NCBI RefSeq assembly: GCF_900167575.1
Contig: NZ_FUZP01000002.1
Span: forward strand, 556,524-620,523
DNA length: 64,000 nt
Direction: 5' to 3'
Origin: Okibacterium fritillariae
GTDB lineage: Bacteria > Actinomycetota > Actinomycetes > Actinomycetales > Microbacteriaceae
Both the position numbers and the translations under genes were made by a program. The notes beneath the pieces are model-generated. The model did not search any database, was not told the DNA's origin, and saw only the letters and a program-made list of their open reading frames with translations. Below are positions 8,476 to 17,762 of this stretch, in pieces (the first letter of the stretch is position 1; each line of letters opens with the position of its first letter).

Positions 8476-10767
8476 GTGGAAGGTCCAGAAATCAAATTCG
8501 CCGAAGCCGTGCTCGATAACGGCTCCTACGGCAAGCGAACGGTCCGCTTCGAGACCGGTCGCCTCGCGCAGCAGGCTCAGGGAGCCGTCGCTGCCTACCT
8601 CGATGAAGAAACCATGCTTCTCTCGGCCACCTCGGCCTCGAAGCACCCGAAAGACAACTTCGACTTCTTCCCGCTGACGGTCGATGTCGAAGAGCGCAGC
8701 TACGCTGCCGGCAAGATCCCCGGTTCGTTCTTCCGCCGCGAAGGCCGTCCCTCCACCGAGGCCATCCTCGTGTGCCGCCTCATCGACCGCCCGTTGCGTC
8801 CGTCCTTCGTGACCGGCCTGCGCAACGAGGTCCAGATCGTCGTCACCGTGCTGTCGATCGCCCCCGGCGAGTTCTACGACGCGCTGGCCATCAACGCGGC
8901 TTCCGCCTCCACCCAGATCTCCGGCCTGCCCTTCAGCGGCCCGATCGCCGGTGTGCGCCTCGCCCTCATCCCCGGTGCCAACAACGGCTCCGGTCAGTGG
9001 GTCGCGTTCCCCAAGGCTGAGCAGCTCGAAGAGGCGGTTTTCGACCTCATCGTCGCCGGCCGCGTCGTCACCGACGCCGAGGGCAACCAAGACGTCGCGA
9101 TCATGATGGTCGAGGCCGAAGCCACCGAGAACAGCTGGAACCTCATCCAGGGCGGCGCCATCAAGCCCAACGAAGAGGTCGTGGCCGAGGGCCTCGAGGC
9201 CTCGAAGCCCTTCATCAAGGAGCTCGTCGCGGCACAGAGCTCGCTCGCCGCCCAGGCTGCGAAGGAGATCGCCGACTACCCGGTGTTCCTGCCCTACAGC
9301 AAGGAAACCTACGACCACGTCGCGGGCCTCGCCTACGACGACCTGGTGAACGTCTACCAGATCGCCGACAAGGTCGAGCGTCAGAACGCCGACGACTCGC
9401 TCAAGGAGCGCGTCAAGGCTTCGCTCACCGAGCGCGTCGAAGCCGGCGAGATCGACGGCGAGGTCCTGCGCGACTTCTCGGCGGCCTACAAGTCCGTCAC
9501 CAAGGTGGTCGTCCGCGGCCGCATCCTGCGTGAGGGCATCCGCATGGACGGGCGCGGCCTGGCCGACATCCGCCCGCTCGACGCCGAAGTCCAGGTCATC
9601 CCGCGCGTTCACGGTTCCGCCGTGTTCCAGCGTGGCGAGACCCAGATCCTCGGTGTCACCACCCTCAACATGTTGAAGATGGAACAGCAGATCGACTCGC
9701 TCTCGCCCGTCAAGAGCAAGCGTTACCTGCACCACTACAACTTCCCGCCCTACTCCACCGGTGAGACCGGTCGTGTCGGCACCCCGAAGCGTCGCGAGAT
9801 CGGGCACGGCTTCCTCGCCGAGCGCGCCCTCGTTCCGGTTCTGCCGAGCCGCGACGAGTTCCCCTACGCCATCCGTCAGGTCTCCGAGGCGCTGTCCTCC
9901 AACGGCTCGACCTCGATGGGCTCCGTCTGCGCGTCGACCCTGTCGCTGCTGAACGCCGGTGTGCCGCTGCGCGCACCCGTCGCCGGCATCGCCATGGGCC
10001 TCGTGTCCGACACCGTCGACGGTCAGACGCGCTACGCGGCTCTGACCGACATCCTCGGTGCCGAAGACGCGCTCGGCGACATGGACTTCAAGGTCGCCGG
10101 CACCAGCGAATTCGTCACCGCGATCCAGCTCGACACGAAGCTCGACGGCATCCCCGCCTCCGTGCTCGCTGCCGCTCTGACGCAGGCGAAGGATGCCCGC
10201 ACCACGATCCTCTCCGTGCTCAACGCGGCGATCGACGCTCCCGACGAGATGGCGCCCACGGCTCCTCGCGTCATCAGCGTGCAGATCCCCGTCGACAAGA
10301 TCGGCGAGCTCATCGGACCCAAGGGCAAGACGATCAACGCCATCCAGGACGAGACCGGCGCCGACATCTCGATCGAAGAGAACGGCACCGTCTACATCGG
10401 CGCCGTCGACGGTCCGTCGGCCGAGGCAGCTCGCGCCCAGGTGAACGCCATCGCCAACCCGACCAACCCCGAGGTCGGCGAGCAGTTCCTCGGAACCGTC
10501 GTGAAGATCGCCGCCTTCGGCGCGTTCGTCTCGCTGCTCCCCGGCAAGGACGGCCTGCTGCACATCTCCGAGGTGCGCAAGCTCGCCGGTGGCAAGCGCG
10601 TCGAGAACGTCGAAGACGTGCTCGGTGTCGGCCAGAAGATCCTCGTCGAGATCACCAAGATCGATGACCGCGGCAAGCTGTCGCTCGCACCGGTCGTCGC
10701 CGAAGAAGCTGACACGCAGTCGAGTGCTGCCGCCAGCGAGGGCCCCGAGGCTCCGGCCGAAGGCTAA
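8476..10767 (+). CDS. pnp: Polynucleotide phosphorylase / guanosine pentaphosphate synthetase
   Basis: A 763-residue phosphorolytic 3'-5' exoribonuclease. Two RNase PH-like domains are followed by a KH domain ([19 protein letters not shown]) and an S1 domain ([18 protein letters not shown]). Actinobacterial enzymes of this type were also named guanosine pentaphosphate synthetase, but PNPase activity is the established role. The second core domain carries [13 protein letters not shown] and RREIGHG, which bind phosphate. GTG is chosen as start because AAGGAG lies six bases upstream. Expression is probably controlled by the leader at 8250-8352. Confidence 0.97.
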   Translation: MEGPEIKFAEAVLDNGSYGKRTVRFETGRLAQQAQGAVAAYLDEETMLLSATSASKHPKDNFDFFPLTVDVEERSYAAGKIPGSFFRREGRPSTEAILVCRLIDRPLRPSFVTGLRNEVQIVVTVLSIAPGEFYDALAINAASASTQISGLPFSGPIAGVRLALIPGANNGSGQWVAFPKAEQLEEAVFDLIVAGRVVTDAEGNQDVAIMMVEAEATENSWNLIQGGAIKPNEEVVAEGLEASKPFIKELVAAQSSLAAQAAKEIADYPVFLPYSKETYDHVAGLAYDDLVNVYQIADKVERQNADDSLKERVKASLTERVEAGEIDGEVLRDFSAAYKSVTKVVVRGRILREGIRMDGRGLADIRPLDAEVQVIPRVHGSAVFQRGETQILGVTTLNMLKMEQQIDSLSPVKSKRYLHHYNFPPYSTGETGRVGTPKRREIGHGFLAERALVPVLPSRDEFPYAIRQVSEALSSNGSTSMGSVCASTLSLLNAGVPLRAPVAGIAMGLVSDTVDGQTRYAALTDILGAEDALGDMDFKVAGTSEFVTAIQLDTKLDGIPASVLAAALTQAKDARTTILSVLNAAIDAPDEMAPTAPRVISVQIPVDKIGELIGPKGKTINAIQDETGADISIEENGTVYIGAVDGPSAEAARAQVNAIANPTNPEVGEQFLGTVVKIAAFGAFVSLLPGKDGLLHISEVRKLAGGKRVENVEDVLGVGQKILVEITKIDDRGKLSLAPVVAEEADTQSSAAASEGPEAPAEG

Positions 10768-10843
10768 ACCCTTCCCGGTCACACGCCGCTGGAGTATCTC
10801 TCCCAGAGCTCCGGTCCGTGCGACCTGTCGCCCACGGCGACTC

Positions 10844-10882
10844 ACGAACGCGCTCGTCCCACATCGGGGCGGGCGCGTTCGT
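10844..10882 (+). terminator. pnp terminator
   Basis: A 17-bp stem (10844-10860 with 10866-10882, two G-U pairs) with a five-base loop and no U tract. Confidence 0.82.
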
Positions 10883-11024
10883 CGTTGTCGAATCGTTATG
10901 ATCCAATCTGTCAAGGGCGCGCGAGATATCCATTGCGGCTGTCGGAAGTGACCTACCCTCGAAGTAGGCGATGGGGGTCGCCTGATACGTGTCCGGGCAG
11001 TACCGCAGGCGAGAGGGGGCGGAG

Positions 11025-12320
11025 ATGGCGAAGTTCATCCCGCGGCTCTTCACCGTGTCCGAACCGGCTGAAGCGGCGGTCGATGAGACCGATTCCGCCC
11101 TTCCCCTGACCTCCGGCGTCGCCGTGCGGACCGGACGCCATGCGGCTCGAGCGAACGCGGTCACGGCGACGGCCGAAGCGGTCGCCGAAGCCGAGGCCGA
11201 GTCGGTTGCAACGGGCGGCATCGACGCGATCGCTGCGGTAGAAGCACGGTTGCGTGCCTCTGCGCCCGTCGTCACCGGCGTGATGCCGGCAGACGCCAGC
11301 GTTACCACCGGGTCGACCCCGGCACAGACCACTCCGCGGGCCGATGTGCCCGCCCACCCGTCCGCCCCGATCCCGGTTCTCGGTGATGGCGTGGGGGCGA
11401 GCATCCGCAACACCGTCGGCGACAGCGACCTCGAGGTCTTCCCGGTCTCGCTCGGCACCAGCGTGTTCGGGTGGACGGCCGAGTCGGCAGCGTCCGAGGC
11501 CATCCTCAACCGCTACGCCGACTTCGGCGGCAACTTCATCGATACGGCCGACAGCTACTCGGGCGGGCGCAGCGAACACATCATCGGGCGCTGGATGTCG
11601 CGTCGGCGCAACCGCGACGATATGGTCGTCGCCACGAAGATCGGCCGCCACCCGGACAGCCCGGGCCTCGGCCCCGTGAACATGGTGCGCGCCGTCGAGG
11701 CCAGCCTCGAGCGGCTCGACACCGACCACATCGACCTGCTCTACTTCCACGACGACGACGATTCCGTGCGGCTCGAAGACGCCCTGGGCACGGCCCAATG
11801 GCTCATCGAGACGGGCAAGGTGCGCTACCTCGGCGTATCGAACTTCACGCCCGAACGCCTGATCGAGGCACGGATCCTCGCGGCGGCCGGTTACCCGCGC
11901 TTCGAGGCCATCGAGACGCACTACAGCCTGCTCACGCGCGAGCGTTACGAGGGTGGCCTGCAGCTCGTCGCTCAGGGTCAGGGGCTCGGCGTCATGCCGT
12001 ACTACGCGTTGGAAAACGGGTTCCTCACGGGCAAGTACCGCTCGCGCGCCGATTTCGCCGACCGTTTGCGGTCCGCCAAGGCCGCTGAGCACCTCGGCCG
12101 ACGCGGCCTGCGCGTGTTGAAGGCTCTCGACCAGGTGGCACTCGAGATCGGTGTGAGTGTGACGACCATCGCGGTCGCGTGGCTGCAACACCGCCCGGGG
12201 GTCGCAGCGCCCGTCGTGAGTGCATCCCGACCCGAGCAGGTCGATGCCATCGTGCAGTCGGCCGGCGTGCAGCTCACGCGCACGCAGGTGCTCGACCTCG
12301 AGCGCGCCTCACGGAATTAG
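11025..12320 (+). CDS. Aldo/keto reductase with long low-complexity N-terminal extension
   Basis: A 431-residue protein whose reductase domain begins only near residue 130. That domain has the AKR tetrad: Asp in NFIDTADSYSGG, the Tyr of DSY, Lys in VVATKIGRH and His in LLYFHDDD. GVSNFTPE and a C-terminal NADPH-binding stretch (SASRPEQVD) follow. AKRs reduce aldehydes and ketones with NADPH; the substrate is unknown. The first 130 residues are Ala/Glu/Val/Thr-rich with no known domain. The start is ATG at 11025, with GGCGGAG just before it. The GC bias and lack of stops support the extension being coding. Confidence 0.85.
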   Translation: MAKFIPRLFTVSEPAEAAVDETDSALPLTSGVAVRTGRHAARANAVTATAEAVAEAEAESVATGGIDAIAAVEARLRASAPVVTGVMPADASVTTGSTPAQTTPRADVPAHPSAPIPVLGDGVGASIRNTVGDSDLEVFPVSLGTSVFGWTAESAASEAILNRYADFGGNFIDTADSYSGGRSEHIIGRWMSRRRNRDDMVVATKIGRHPDSPGLGPVNMVRAVEASLERLDTDHIDLLYFHDDDDSVRLEDALGTAQWLIETGKVRYLGVSNFTPERLIEARILAAAGYPRFEAIETHYSLLTRERYEGGLQLVAQGQGLGVMPYYALENGFLTGKYRSRADFADRLRSAKAAEHLGRRGLRVLKALDQVALEIGVSVTTIAVAWLQHRPGVAAPVVSASRPEQVDAIVQSAGVQLTRTQVLDLERASRN

Positions 12321-12476
12321 GGCCGCGTCGACTTTTGTCGAGATGCCCTGCGGGCTCCCAGGCGCGCACCCCACCCCTGTCGTAAGCTGAATGCTGGAAA
12401 ACGTACCCCGTCGACACCGACGATCCCGGCGCCGAAGGCGGGAACGCGGGCCGCGCGGGGCCAAGGAGTAGCACCG

Positions 12477-13079
12477 GTGTCACACTACATTTACCTCGTC
12501 CGCCACGGAGAACAACAAAACGCCGAGCACGGCATGCCCGATGGGCCGCTGTCCGCTCGGGGGCGTCGTCAGGCGCAGCTCTTGGCCGAGCGGCTCGGGG
12601 GAGTGCATATGGATAACGCCTGGCATTCGCCCCTGCAGCGGGCATCCGAGACGGCCAAGATCATCGCCGAGCGCCTGCCCGCCCTCGAGCCCGAGCCCTC
12701 TGCCCTGCTGTTCGACTGTGTTCCCTCGGGCAAGACGGCCAATACGCCGGCCGCCTACGATGCGTTCTTCGGATCGGTGACCGACGACGAGGTCGACGCA
12801 GGGTCGGCGCAGATGTCCGATGCCGTGGCCGAGTTTCTGGCGCCCGTGCGCGGCGAGCGTCACGATCTGCTCATCACCCACAACTTCGTCATCGGATGGT
12901 TCGTGCGCGAGGTGCTCGAGGCGCCCGAGTGGCGATGGACGACGTTGAATCAGGCCAATTGCGGGCTGACGATCATCCACCAGAAGGCCGGACGGCCGTG
13001 GACGCTCGTCACGCACAACGATCTGTCGCATCTGCCGTTCGAGATTCGCACGGGGCTGCCCGACACGATCCCGGCCTAG
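12477..13079 (+). CDS. Histidine phosphatase family protein
   Basis: A 200-residue phosphoglycerate mutase-like phosphatase. YLVRHGE at residues 5-11 holds the phosphohistidine-forming RHG motif. LSARGRRQA and a late ITHNFVIGWF, with the second catalytic His, complete the pattern. These enzymes dephosphorylate small molecules or proteins; the substrate cannot be inferred. GTG is used as start because AAGGAG lies eight bases upstream. It stands alone between the AKR gene and dapB. Confidence 0.87.
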   Translation: MSHYIYLVRHGEQQNAEHGMPDGPLSARGRRQAQLLAERLGGVHMDNAWHSPLQRASETAKIIAERLPALEPEPSALLFDCVPSGKTANTPAAYDAFFGSVTDDEVDAGSAQMSDAVAEFLAPVRGERHDLLITHNFVIGWFVREVLEAPEWRWTTLNQANCGLTIIHQKAGRPWTLVTHNDLSHLPFEIRTGLPDTIPA

Positions 13080-13131
13080 AGCGGATTCGCCGGCACGGGC
13101 AGGGCCTCGGGCGCAGTCGTGTGGCGCTTGG

Positions 13132-13137
13132 TAGGTT
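13132..13137 (+). promoter_or_regulatory. -10 element for leaderless dapB
   Basis: TAGGTT ends six bases before the ATG at 13144, and no ribosome-binding site is present. Confidence 0.55.
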
Positions 13138-13143
13138 TGAGGT

Positions 13144-13974
13144 ATGACAACGAGAGTCGCCGTCGTCGGCGCCACCGGAAAGATGGGCACCCTCATTCGT
13201 GAGCTGGTCGAGCAGACCGACGGCTTCGAGGTGGTGGCCACGCTCGATTCCTCATCGCCGCTGACCGACATGGATGATGCCGACCTCGTCGTCGACGTCA
13301 CGTCGCCGGCGGTCAGCCCTCAGGTGGTGCAGCACGCCGTCGAGCGAGGGCTCAAGGTGCTCGTCGGGTCGTCCGGGTGGTCGAGTTCGCGCATCACGTC
13401 ACTCGAGGCGCAGGTCGCCCAGTCGACCAGCGGCGTCGTCATCGTCCCGAACTTCTCCCTCGGATCCGTTCTGGCTACGGCGTTCGCCGCCATGGCGGGC
13501 CGTTTCTACGACTCGATCGAGATCATCGAGGCGCACCGGTCGTCCAAGGTCGACTCGCCGAGCGGCACGGCCGTGCGCACCGCCGAGCTCATCCAGGCCG
13601 CCCGCGCCGGTCAGGGCCCCGTCGAGGCGCCGCACACCGACCAGCGGGCCCGCGGCCAGCAGGTGTCCAGCATCCCCATTCACAGCCTGCGCATGCGCGG
13701 CGTGGTGGCGAAACAGGATGTCGTGTTCGGCGGCACCGGCGAACTGCTCACGATCTCTCACGACACGCTCGACCCGTCGGCCTATGAGCGCGGCATCGTC
13801 ATTGCGCTCGAGGCGGCTCGATCGGCCGTCGGCGTGACCGTCGGCCTCGACAAGCTCCTCGACCTCGATCTGTCGGCCTCGCGTTCGGCGGATGCCGCGG
13901 CCCCCGTCGACGACACCGCCCCGGGCCCCGAGAACACCTCGGGCCAGGCCGCTCAGGCGGCGACCCCTCGATGA
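13144..13974 (+). CDS. dapB: 4-hydroxy-tetrahydrodipicolinate reductase
   Basis: Catalyses the second committed step of the lysine/DAP pathway using NAD(P)H. VAVVGATGKMG binds the cofactor, and EAHRSSKVDSPSGTA (residues 129-143) is the substrate-binding and catalytic block. The first His (131) and Lys (135) are kept, while the commonly paired second His is Arg132. The 276-residue length includes an Ala/Asp/Pro-rich tail of about 30 residues beyond the usual end. It overlaps the next gene by ATGA, so the two form an operon. Confidence 0.94.
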   Translation: MTTRVAVVGATGKMGTLIRELVEQTDGFEVVATLDSSSPLTDMDDADLVVDVTSPAVSPQVVQHAVERGLKVLVGSSGWSSSRITSLEAQVAQSTSGVVIVPNFSLGSVLATAFAAMAGRFYDSIEIIEAHRSSKVDSPSGTAVRTAELIQAARAGQGPVEAPHTDQRARGQQVSSIPIHSLRMRGVVAKQDVVFGGTGELLTISHDTLDPSAYERGIVIALEAARSAVGVTVGLDKLLDLDLSASRSADAAAPVDDTAPGPENTSGQAAQAATPR

Positions 13975-14414
13975 CCACGCGCCTGCTCGTCGGCGTCATG
14001 GCCGTGCTGTTGCTGCTCTACATCGTGCTGGTCGGCCAGCGGGCCATGCTCCTCGTGGCGACGGGCGAGCCGATCGCCATCGTCATGGGCATCGCACTGA
14101 TGGTCATCCCGCTTATCGGATTGTGGGCACTCGCGCGTGAGCTGCTGTTCGGCATCCGCGCCGACAAACTGGGGCGCCAGCTGGGCGACGAGCACGCTTT
14201 GCCCGACGAGGAGCTGCCCGTGCGTCCGTCGGGCCGACCTCTGCGTGAGGCGGCTGACGAGGTCTTCCCGCGCTATCGCGCCGAGGTGGAACAGAACCCC
14301 GAGGATTGGCGAGCGTGGTACCGCCTCGGCCTCGCCTACGACGGGGCGGGCGATCGTCGCCGGGCCCGCCAGGCGATCCGCGAGGCGATCAGCCTCGAGC
14401 GCCGCGCCGTGTGA
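13971..14414 (+). CDS. Membrane-anchored TPR-like protein
   Basis: A 147-residue protein with two hydrophobic N-terminal segments (about 4-22 and 33-57), then a cytoplasmic part. That part ends in a single tetratricopeptide-like unit: NPEDWRAWYRLGLAYDGAGDRRRARQAIREAI in family terms, at about residues 107-140. TPRs bind proteins, but the partner is unknown. Translational coupling to dapB suggests coordinated expression, with no proof of a shared pathway. Confidence 0.75.
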   Translation: MTTRLLVGVMAVLLLLYIVLVGQRAMLLVATGEPIAIVMGIALMVIPLIGLWALARELLFGIRADKLGRQLGDEHALPDEELPVRPSGRPLREAADEVFPRYRAEVEQNPEDWRAWYRLGLAYDGAGDRRRARQAIREAISLERRAV

Positions 14415-14455
14415 ACCCCATCGGCATCACGCTGTGCCCGGACTCGAGTCAGGAC

Positions 14456-14490
14456 GTTCAGCGTTCAGCGTTCGGCGTTCGGCGTTCGGC
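14456..14490. repeat. 7-bp tandem repeat, five copies
   Basis: Two copies of GTTCAGC and three of GTTCGGC lie in the gap between convergent genes. No function is apparent. Confidence 0.85.
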
Positions 14491-14557
14491 TGAGCGCCAC
14501 CGCGGGGTGGGGCGATGAGCCTCGACCGAGGCGCTACCGAGAGACGGGGCCGGGCGG

Positions 14558-15448
14558 TTAGCCTGCTGCCAGCGCCGCGTCGACGGCCTCCTCGACCGTG
14601 CGGTGCGTGAATGTGAACCCCGTGCGCTCGAGCACACCGGGTTCGATGCGCTGATCGATGAGCAACAGATCGTCGGCCGCCTGCTGCAGCGCGGCCTTGA
14701 GCGCGAACTTCGGCGCACGCAGCAGGTAGGGCCGCTCGAGTCGCCGTGCGAGGTGGAACATGAGGTCGTTGGCGCTCGAGGGCGTGGGCCCCACGAGGTT
14801 GACGGGCCCGTCGATGTCGGTGTCGAGAACGTGTCGGATGCCGCGCACCTCGTCGTCGAGACTCACCCAGGGCCAGCGCTGTGTGCCCGAGCCGAGGGGC
14901 CCGGCCAGGCCGAACCGCGTGAGCGGCATGAGCGGTTTGAGAATCCCCCCGAGGGCGAGCACGACACCCGTGCGCAGGCGCACGGTGCGCACCGAGTCGG
15001 GTGCCTTCAGCGCCTCGGCTTCCCAGCGCACGCATACGCCCGCGAGGAACCCCTCGCCGTAGCTCGACTCCTCGGTGAGCGTCTCACCGGGCCGGGACCC
15101 GTAATAGCCGGAGGCCGACCCGCTCGCGAAGATGGCCGGGGGAGTGCTCGTGCGATGCAGTGCCTCGACGAGCGTGCGTGTCGCCTGCACGCGCGACGAC
15201 AGGAGTGTGCGGCGGTAGGACGCCGTCCAGGGCAGCTTTGAGATCGACGCGCCCGAGAGGTTGACCACGGCATCGACGCCGTCGAAGGCCGACACGTCGA
15301 GCCGACCGGCGGCGGGATCCCACGAGACCTCACCGGCGCCCGCGGCGTCGCGCCGCACGAGATGAACGACCTCGTGCTGATCGTCGCGCAGCGAGCGCGT
15401 GAGGGCCGTGCCGATGAGACCGGATGCTCCGGCGATGAGAACGCGCAT
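14558..15448 (-). CDS. TIGR01777 family NAD-dependent epimerase/dehydratase-like protein
   Basis: A 296-residue short-chain dehydrogenase-like protein. It starts RVLIAGASGLIG, a Rossmann glycine motif, followed by VVNLSGASI, SASGYYG (the Tyr aligns with the extended-SDR active-site region) and a C-terminal DUF1731-like part (PKFALKAALQQAA and the E.GF.F.HRTVEEAV block). The family is broad and has no agreed reaction. The start is two bases after the stop of the OsmC gene, so they form an operon. The longer open frame upstream only overlaps that gene. Confidence 0.87.
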   Translation of the reverse strand: MRVLIAGASGLIGTALTRSLRDDQHEVVHLVRRDAAGAGEVSWDPAAGRLDVSAFDGVDAVVNLSGASISKLPWTASYRRTLLSSRVQATRTLVEALHRTSTPPAIFASGSASGYYGSRPGETLTEESSYGEGFLAGVCVRWEAEALKAPDSVRTVRLRTGVVLALGGILKPLMPLTRFGLAGPLGSGTQRWPWVSLDDEVRGIRHVLDTDIDGPVNLVGPTPSSANDLMFHLARRLERPYLLRAPKFALKAALQQAADDLLLIDQRIEPGVLERTGFTFTHRTVEEAVDAALAAG

Positions 15449-15450
15449 GT

Positions 15451-15876
15451 TTAGGCCAGGCTCGCTTCCAGCGTGATGGTGATGCCGGTCAGGGCCTGTG
15501 ACACCGGGCAGTTGACCTTGGCGTCTTCGGCAATGCGCTCGAAGGTTTCTTCGTCGAGACCCGGCACGACGGCCGACACCAGCAGGTGACTCGAGGTGAT
15601 GCCCGTGCCCGGCTGGAAGGTGACGGCGGCTGTGGTCTGCACGCGCTCGGGAGGCGTGCCGTTCTCGGTCAGCGCGTTCGAGAAGGCCATCGAGTAGCAC
15701 GCGGCATGCGCGGCGCCGAGCAACTCCTCGGGCGTCGTCACGCTCGCCGAACCCTCGGATCGTGCCTTCCAGTCGACGGGCAGGCTCGCGCCCTTCGACG
15801 AATCGAGGGTGACCGCTCCCGAGCCCTCGAAAAGCGTTCCGTTCCAGACCGTCGTGGCTTCGCTGGTAACCGCCAT
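15451..15876 (-). CDS. OsmC family peroxiredoxin
   Basis: A 141-residue OsmC-type protein. The two redox cysteines of the family are present, one in HAACYSMAFS and one in KVNCPVSQAL, with an acidic PEELLGAAH lead. OsmC proteins reduce organic hydroperoxides and act in the cytoplasm. A good GGAGG ribosome-binding site precedes the ATG. It is first in a two-gene operon with the epimerase-like gene and is divergent from thyX. Confidence 0.9.
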   Translation of the reverse strand: MAVTSEATTVWNGTLFEGSGAVTLDSSKGASLPVDWKARSEGSASVTTPEELLGAAHAACYSMAFSNALTENGTPPERVQTTAAVTFQPGTGITSSHLLVSAVVPGLDEETFERIAEDAKVNCPVSQALTGITITLEASLA

Positions 15877-15949
15877 GGTGCACCTCCGTGAGTTGTTCAG
15901 GCGCTCGATACGCCTGCCGTCAGCCTAACGAGGGCGTCCGACATCCGGG

Positions 15950-15955
15950 TAGGGT
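15950..15955 (+). promoter_or_regulatory. -10 element for leaderless thyX
   Basis: TAGGGT ends six bases before the GTG at 15962. Confidence 0.55.
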
Positions 15956-15961
15956 TGACGC

Positions 15962-16687
15962 GTGCCAGAGATTGAATTCCGTTCCGATGTAACCGTCGAG
16001 CTCGTGCGTTCGAGCGCCTCCGATTCCGATGTGCTGTTCGCCGCGCGCGTGTCGACGCAGGGTGAGCAGACGCTCGAGGCCGCGCAAGACGGGCACGACG
16101 CGACATCCCGCGATCGGGGTCTCATCAACTACCTGATGCGCGACCGCCACGGCTCGCCGTTCGAGCACAACTCGATGACGTTCTATGTGCAAGCTCCCAT
16201 CTTCGTGTTCCGCGAGTTCATGCGGCACCGCATGGCCAGCTACAACGAAGAATCGGGCCGCTATCGCGAGCTGCGCCCCGTGTTCTACGTGCCGTCCGAC
16301 GATCGCAACCTGGTGCAGGTCGGCAAACCCGGTGCCTACGACTTCCTGCCCGGCACGCCCGAGCAGACCGCGCTCGTGCGCGACGAGACCGTGCGGGCAT
16401 CGACGCAGGCCTTCGAGGCCTACCAGCGCATGCTCGACGCCGGCGTTGCCCGCGAGGTGGCGCGCATCGTTCTGCCGCTCAACATCTATTCGTCGATGTA
16501 CGTCACGGTCAACGCGCGCTCGCTCATGAACTTCCTGTCGCTGCGCACTAAGCGCGAGGGCAGCCAGTTCCCGTCGTTCCCGCAGCGCGAGATCGAGATG
16601 TGCGCCGAGAAGATGGAAGACGTGTGGCAGACGCTCATGCCGCTCACGCACGAGGCGTTCCAGAGCAAGGGTCGCGTTGCGCCGTAG
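15962..16687 (+). CDS. thyX: FAD-dependent thymidylate synthase
   Basis: Makes dTMP from dUMP with methylene-tetrahydrofolate, FAD and NADPH. The ThyX motif RHRMASYNEESGRY is at residues 88-101, preceded by RHGSPFEHNS. The 241-residue length is usual. It sits between dapB and dapA, as in many actinobacteria. The GTG start has no ribosome-binding site but a well-placed -10 element. Confidence 0.97.
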   Translation: MPEIEFRSDVTVELVRSSASDSDVLFAARVSTQGEQTLEAAQDGHDATSRDRGLINYLMRDRHGSPFEHNSMTFYVQAPIFVFREFMRHRMASYNEESGRYRELRPVFYVPSDDRNLVQVGKPGAYDFLPGTPEQTALVRDETVRASTQAFEAYQRMLDAGVAREVARIVLPLNIYSSMYVTVNARSLMNFLSLRTKREGSQFPSFPQREIEMCAEKMEDVWQTLMPLTHEAFQSKGRVAP

Positions 16688-16750
16688 CGTTCGGGTCGCT
16701 CGAGGCGCTGGCAGCGGGGCGGCGGATGTCGCCGGCCCCCGTCGAACCGG

Positions 16751-16756
16751 TAACCT
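16751..16756 (+). promoter_or_regulatory. -10 element for leaderless dapA
   Basis: TAACCT ends six bases before the GTG at 16763. Confidence 0.55.
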
Positions 16757-16762
16757 AAGACC

Positions 16763-17737
16763 GTGAGTGTTGAGAATCCTTTCGGGCAGGTCCTCGTCGC
16801 GTTGGTGACACCGTTCTTGAGCGACGGAGAGGTCGACTGGCCCGGCGTCGAGAAGCACATCGACGACGTCATCACGGCCGGCGCCGACGGCATCGTCGTC
16901 ACGGGCACGACGGGTGAGACATCCACCCTCACCGACCCCGAGAAGCTGCGCCTCGTCGAGGTCGGCAAATCGGTTTCGGCCGGGCGCGCCAAGATCATCA
17001 CGGGCGGTGGCTCCAACGAGACCGCGCACGCCATCGAGCTCTACAAGGCCAGCGAGAAGGCCGGGGCCGACGGGGTCATGATCGTCACGCCCTATTACAA
17101 CAAGCCGACCCAGGCGGGCATCCTCACGCATTTCCGCATGATCGCCGACGCCACCGATCTGCCCGTCATCCTCTATGACATCCCGGGTCGCACGGGTGTG
17201 CCCATCAAGTACGAGACGATCCTGCGGGCCGCGAAGCACCCCAACATCCTCGCCGTGAAAGACGCCAAGGGCGACTTCAGCGAGGTCAGCCGCGTGCTCA
17301 ACCAGACCGACCTCATGTACTTCTCGGGTGACGACGCCAACGCGCTGCCGCACATGGCGATCGGCGCGGCGGGCCTCATCGGCGTGACGGCCAACATTGC
17401 GGCGCGCCCCTACCGCCAGATGGTTGATGCCGTCAACGCGGGCGATCTGCACACCGCAACGCTCGCGCACCAGCAGCTCGAGCCCCTCGTGCGCGCCGTC
17501 ATGACGCACGTTCCCGGCACCGTTGCCGCCAAATACATCCTGCACGGCCTCGGCCGCATCCAGACCCCGCGCGTGCGCCTGCCGCTCGTCGGACCGGAAG
17601 AGGCGGAAGCCGCGCAGATCGAAGACGAACTCGCCCTCGTGCGAGACATCCCGGGTGTCGACCTCTCGAGGTTCCGCCCAGACCGCAATGCGGCCGCCGG
17701 AGGTGCCCTGCCGAAAGTGCACGGCACCACACGGTAG
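16763..17737 (+). CDS. dapA: 4-hydroxy-tetrahydrodipicolinate synthase
   Basis: Condenses pyruvate and aspartate semialdehyde, the first committed step of lysine/DAP synthesis. The TIM-barrel signatures are present: GTTGETSTL, PYYNKP, YDIPGRTGV (the Tyr of the catalytic triad) and AVKDAKGD with the Schiff-base Lys. Length is 324 residues, slightly longer than usual because of a short C-terminal tail. It lies directly before rnj, 25 bp apart, so read-through transcription is likely. Confidence 0.97.
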   Translation: MSVENPFGQVLVALVTPFLSDGEVDWPGVEKHIDDVITAGADGIVVTGTTGETSTLTDPEKLRLVEVGKSVSAGRAKIITGGGSNETAHAIELYKASEKAGADGVMIVTPYYNKPTQAGILTHFRMIADATDLPVILYDIPGRTGVPIKYETILRAAKHPNILAVKDAKGDFSEVSRVLNQTDLMYFSGDDANALPHMAIGAAGLIGVTANIAARPYRQMVDAVNAGDLHTATLAHQQLEPLVRAVMTHVPGTVAAKYILHGLGRIQTPRVRLPLVGPEEAEAAQIEDELALVRDIPGVDLSRFRPDRNAAAGGALPKVHGTTR

Positions 17738-17762
17738 CCCCATAACTCAACAAGGAGGGCGC

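Noticed and set aside
6880..10914. A 1344-residue minus-strand frame across pnp and the acyltransferase gene
   Set aside because: It is the shadow of high-GC codon bias opposite pnp and continues into another frame of the acyltransferase; no domain is seen.
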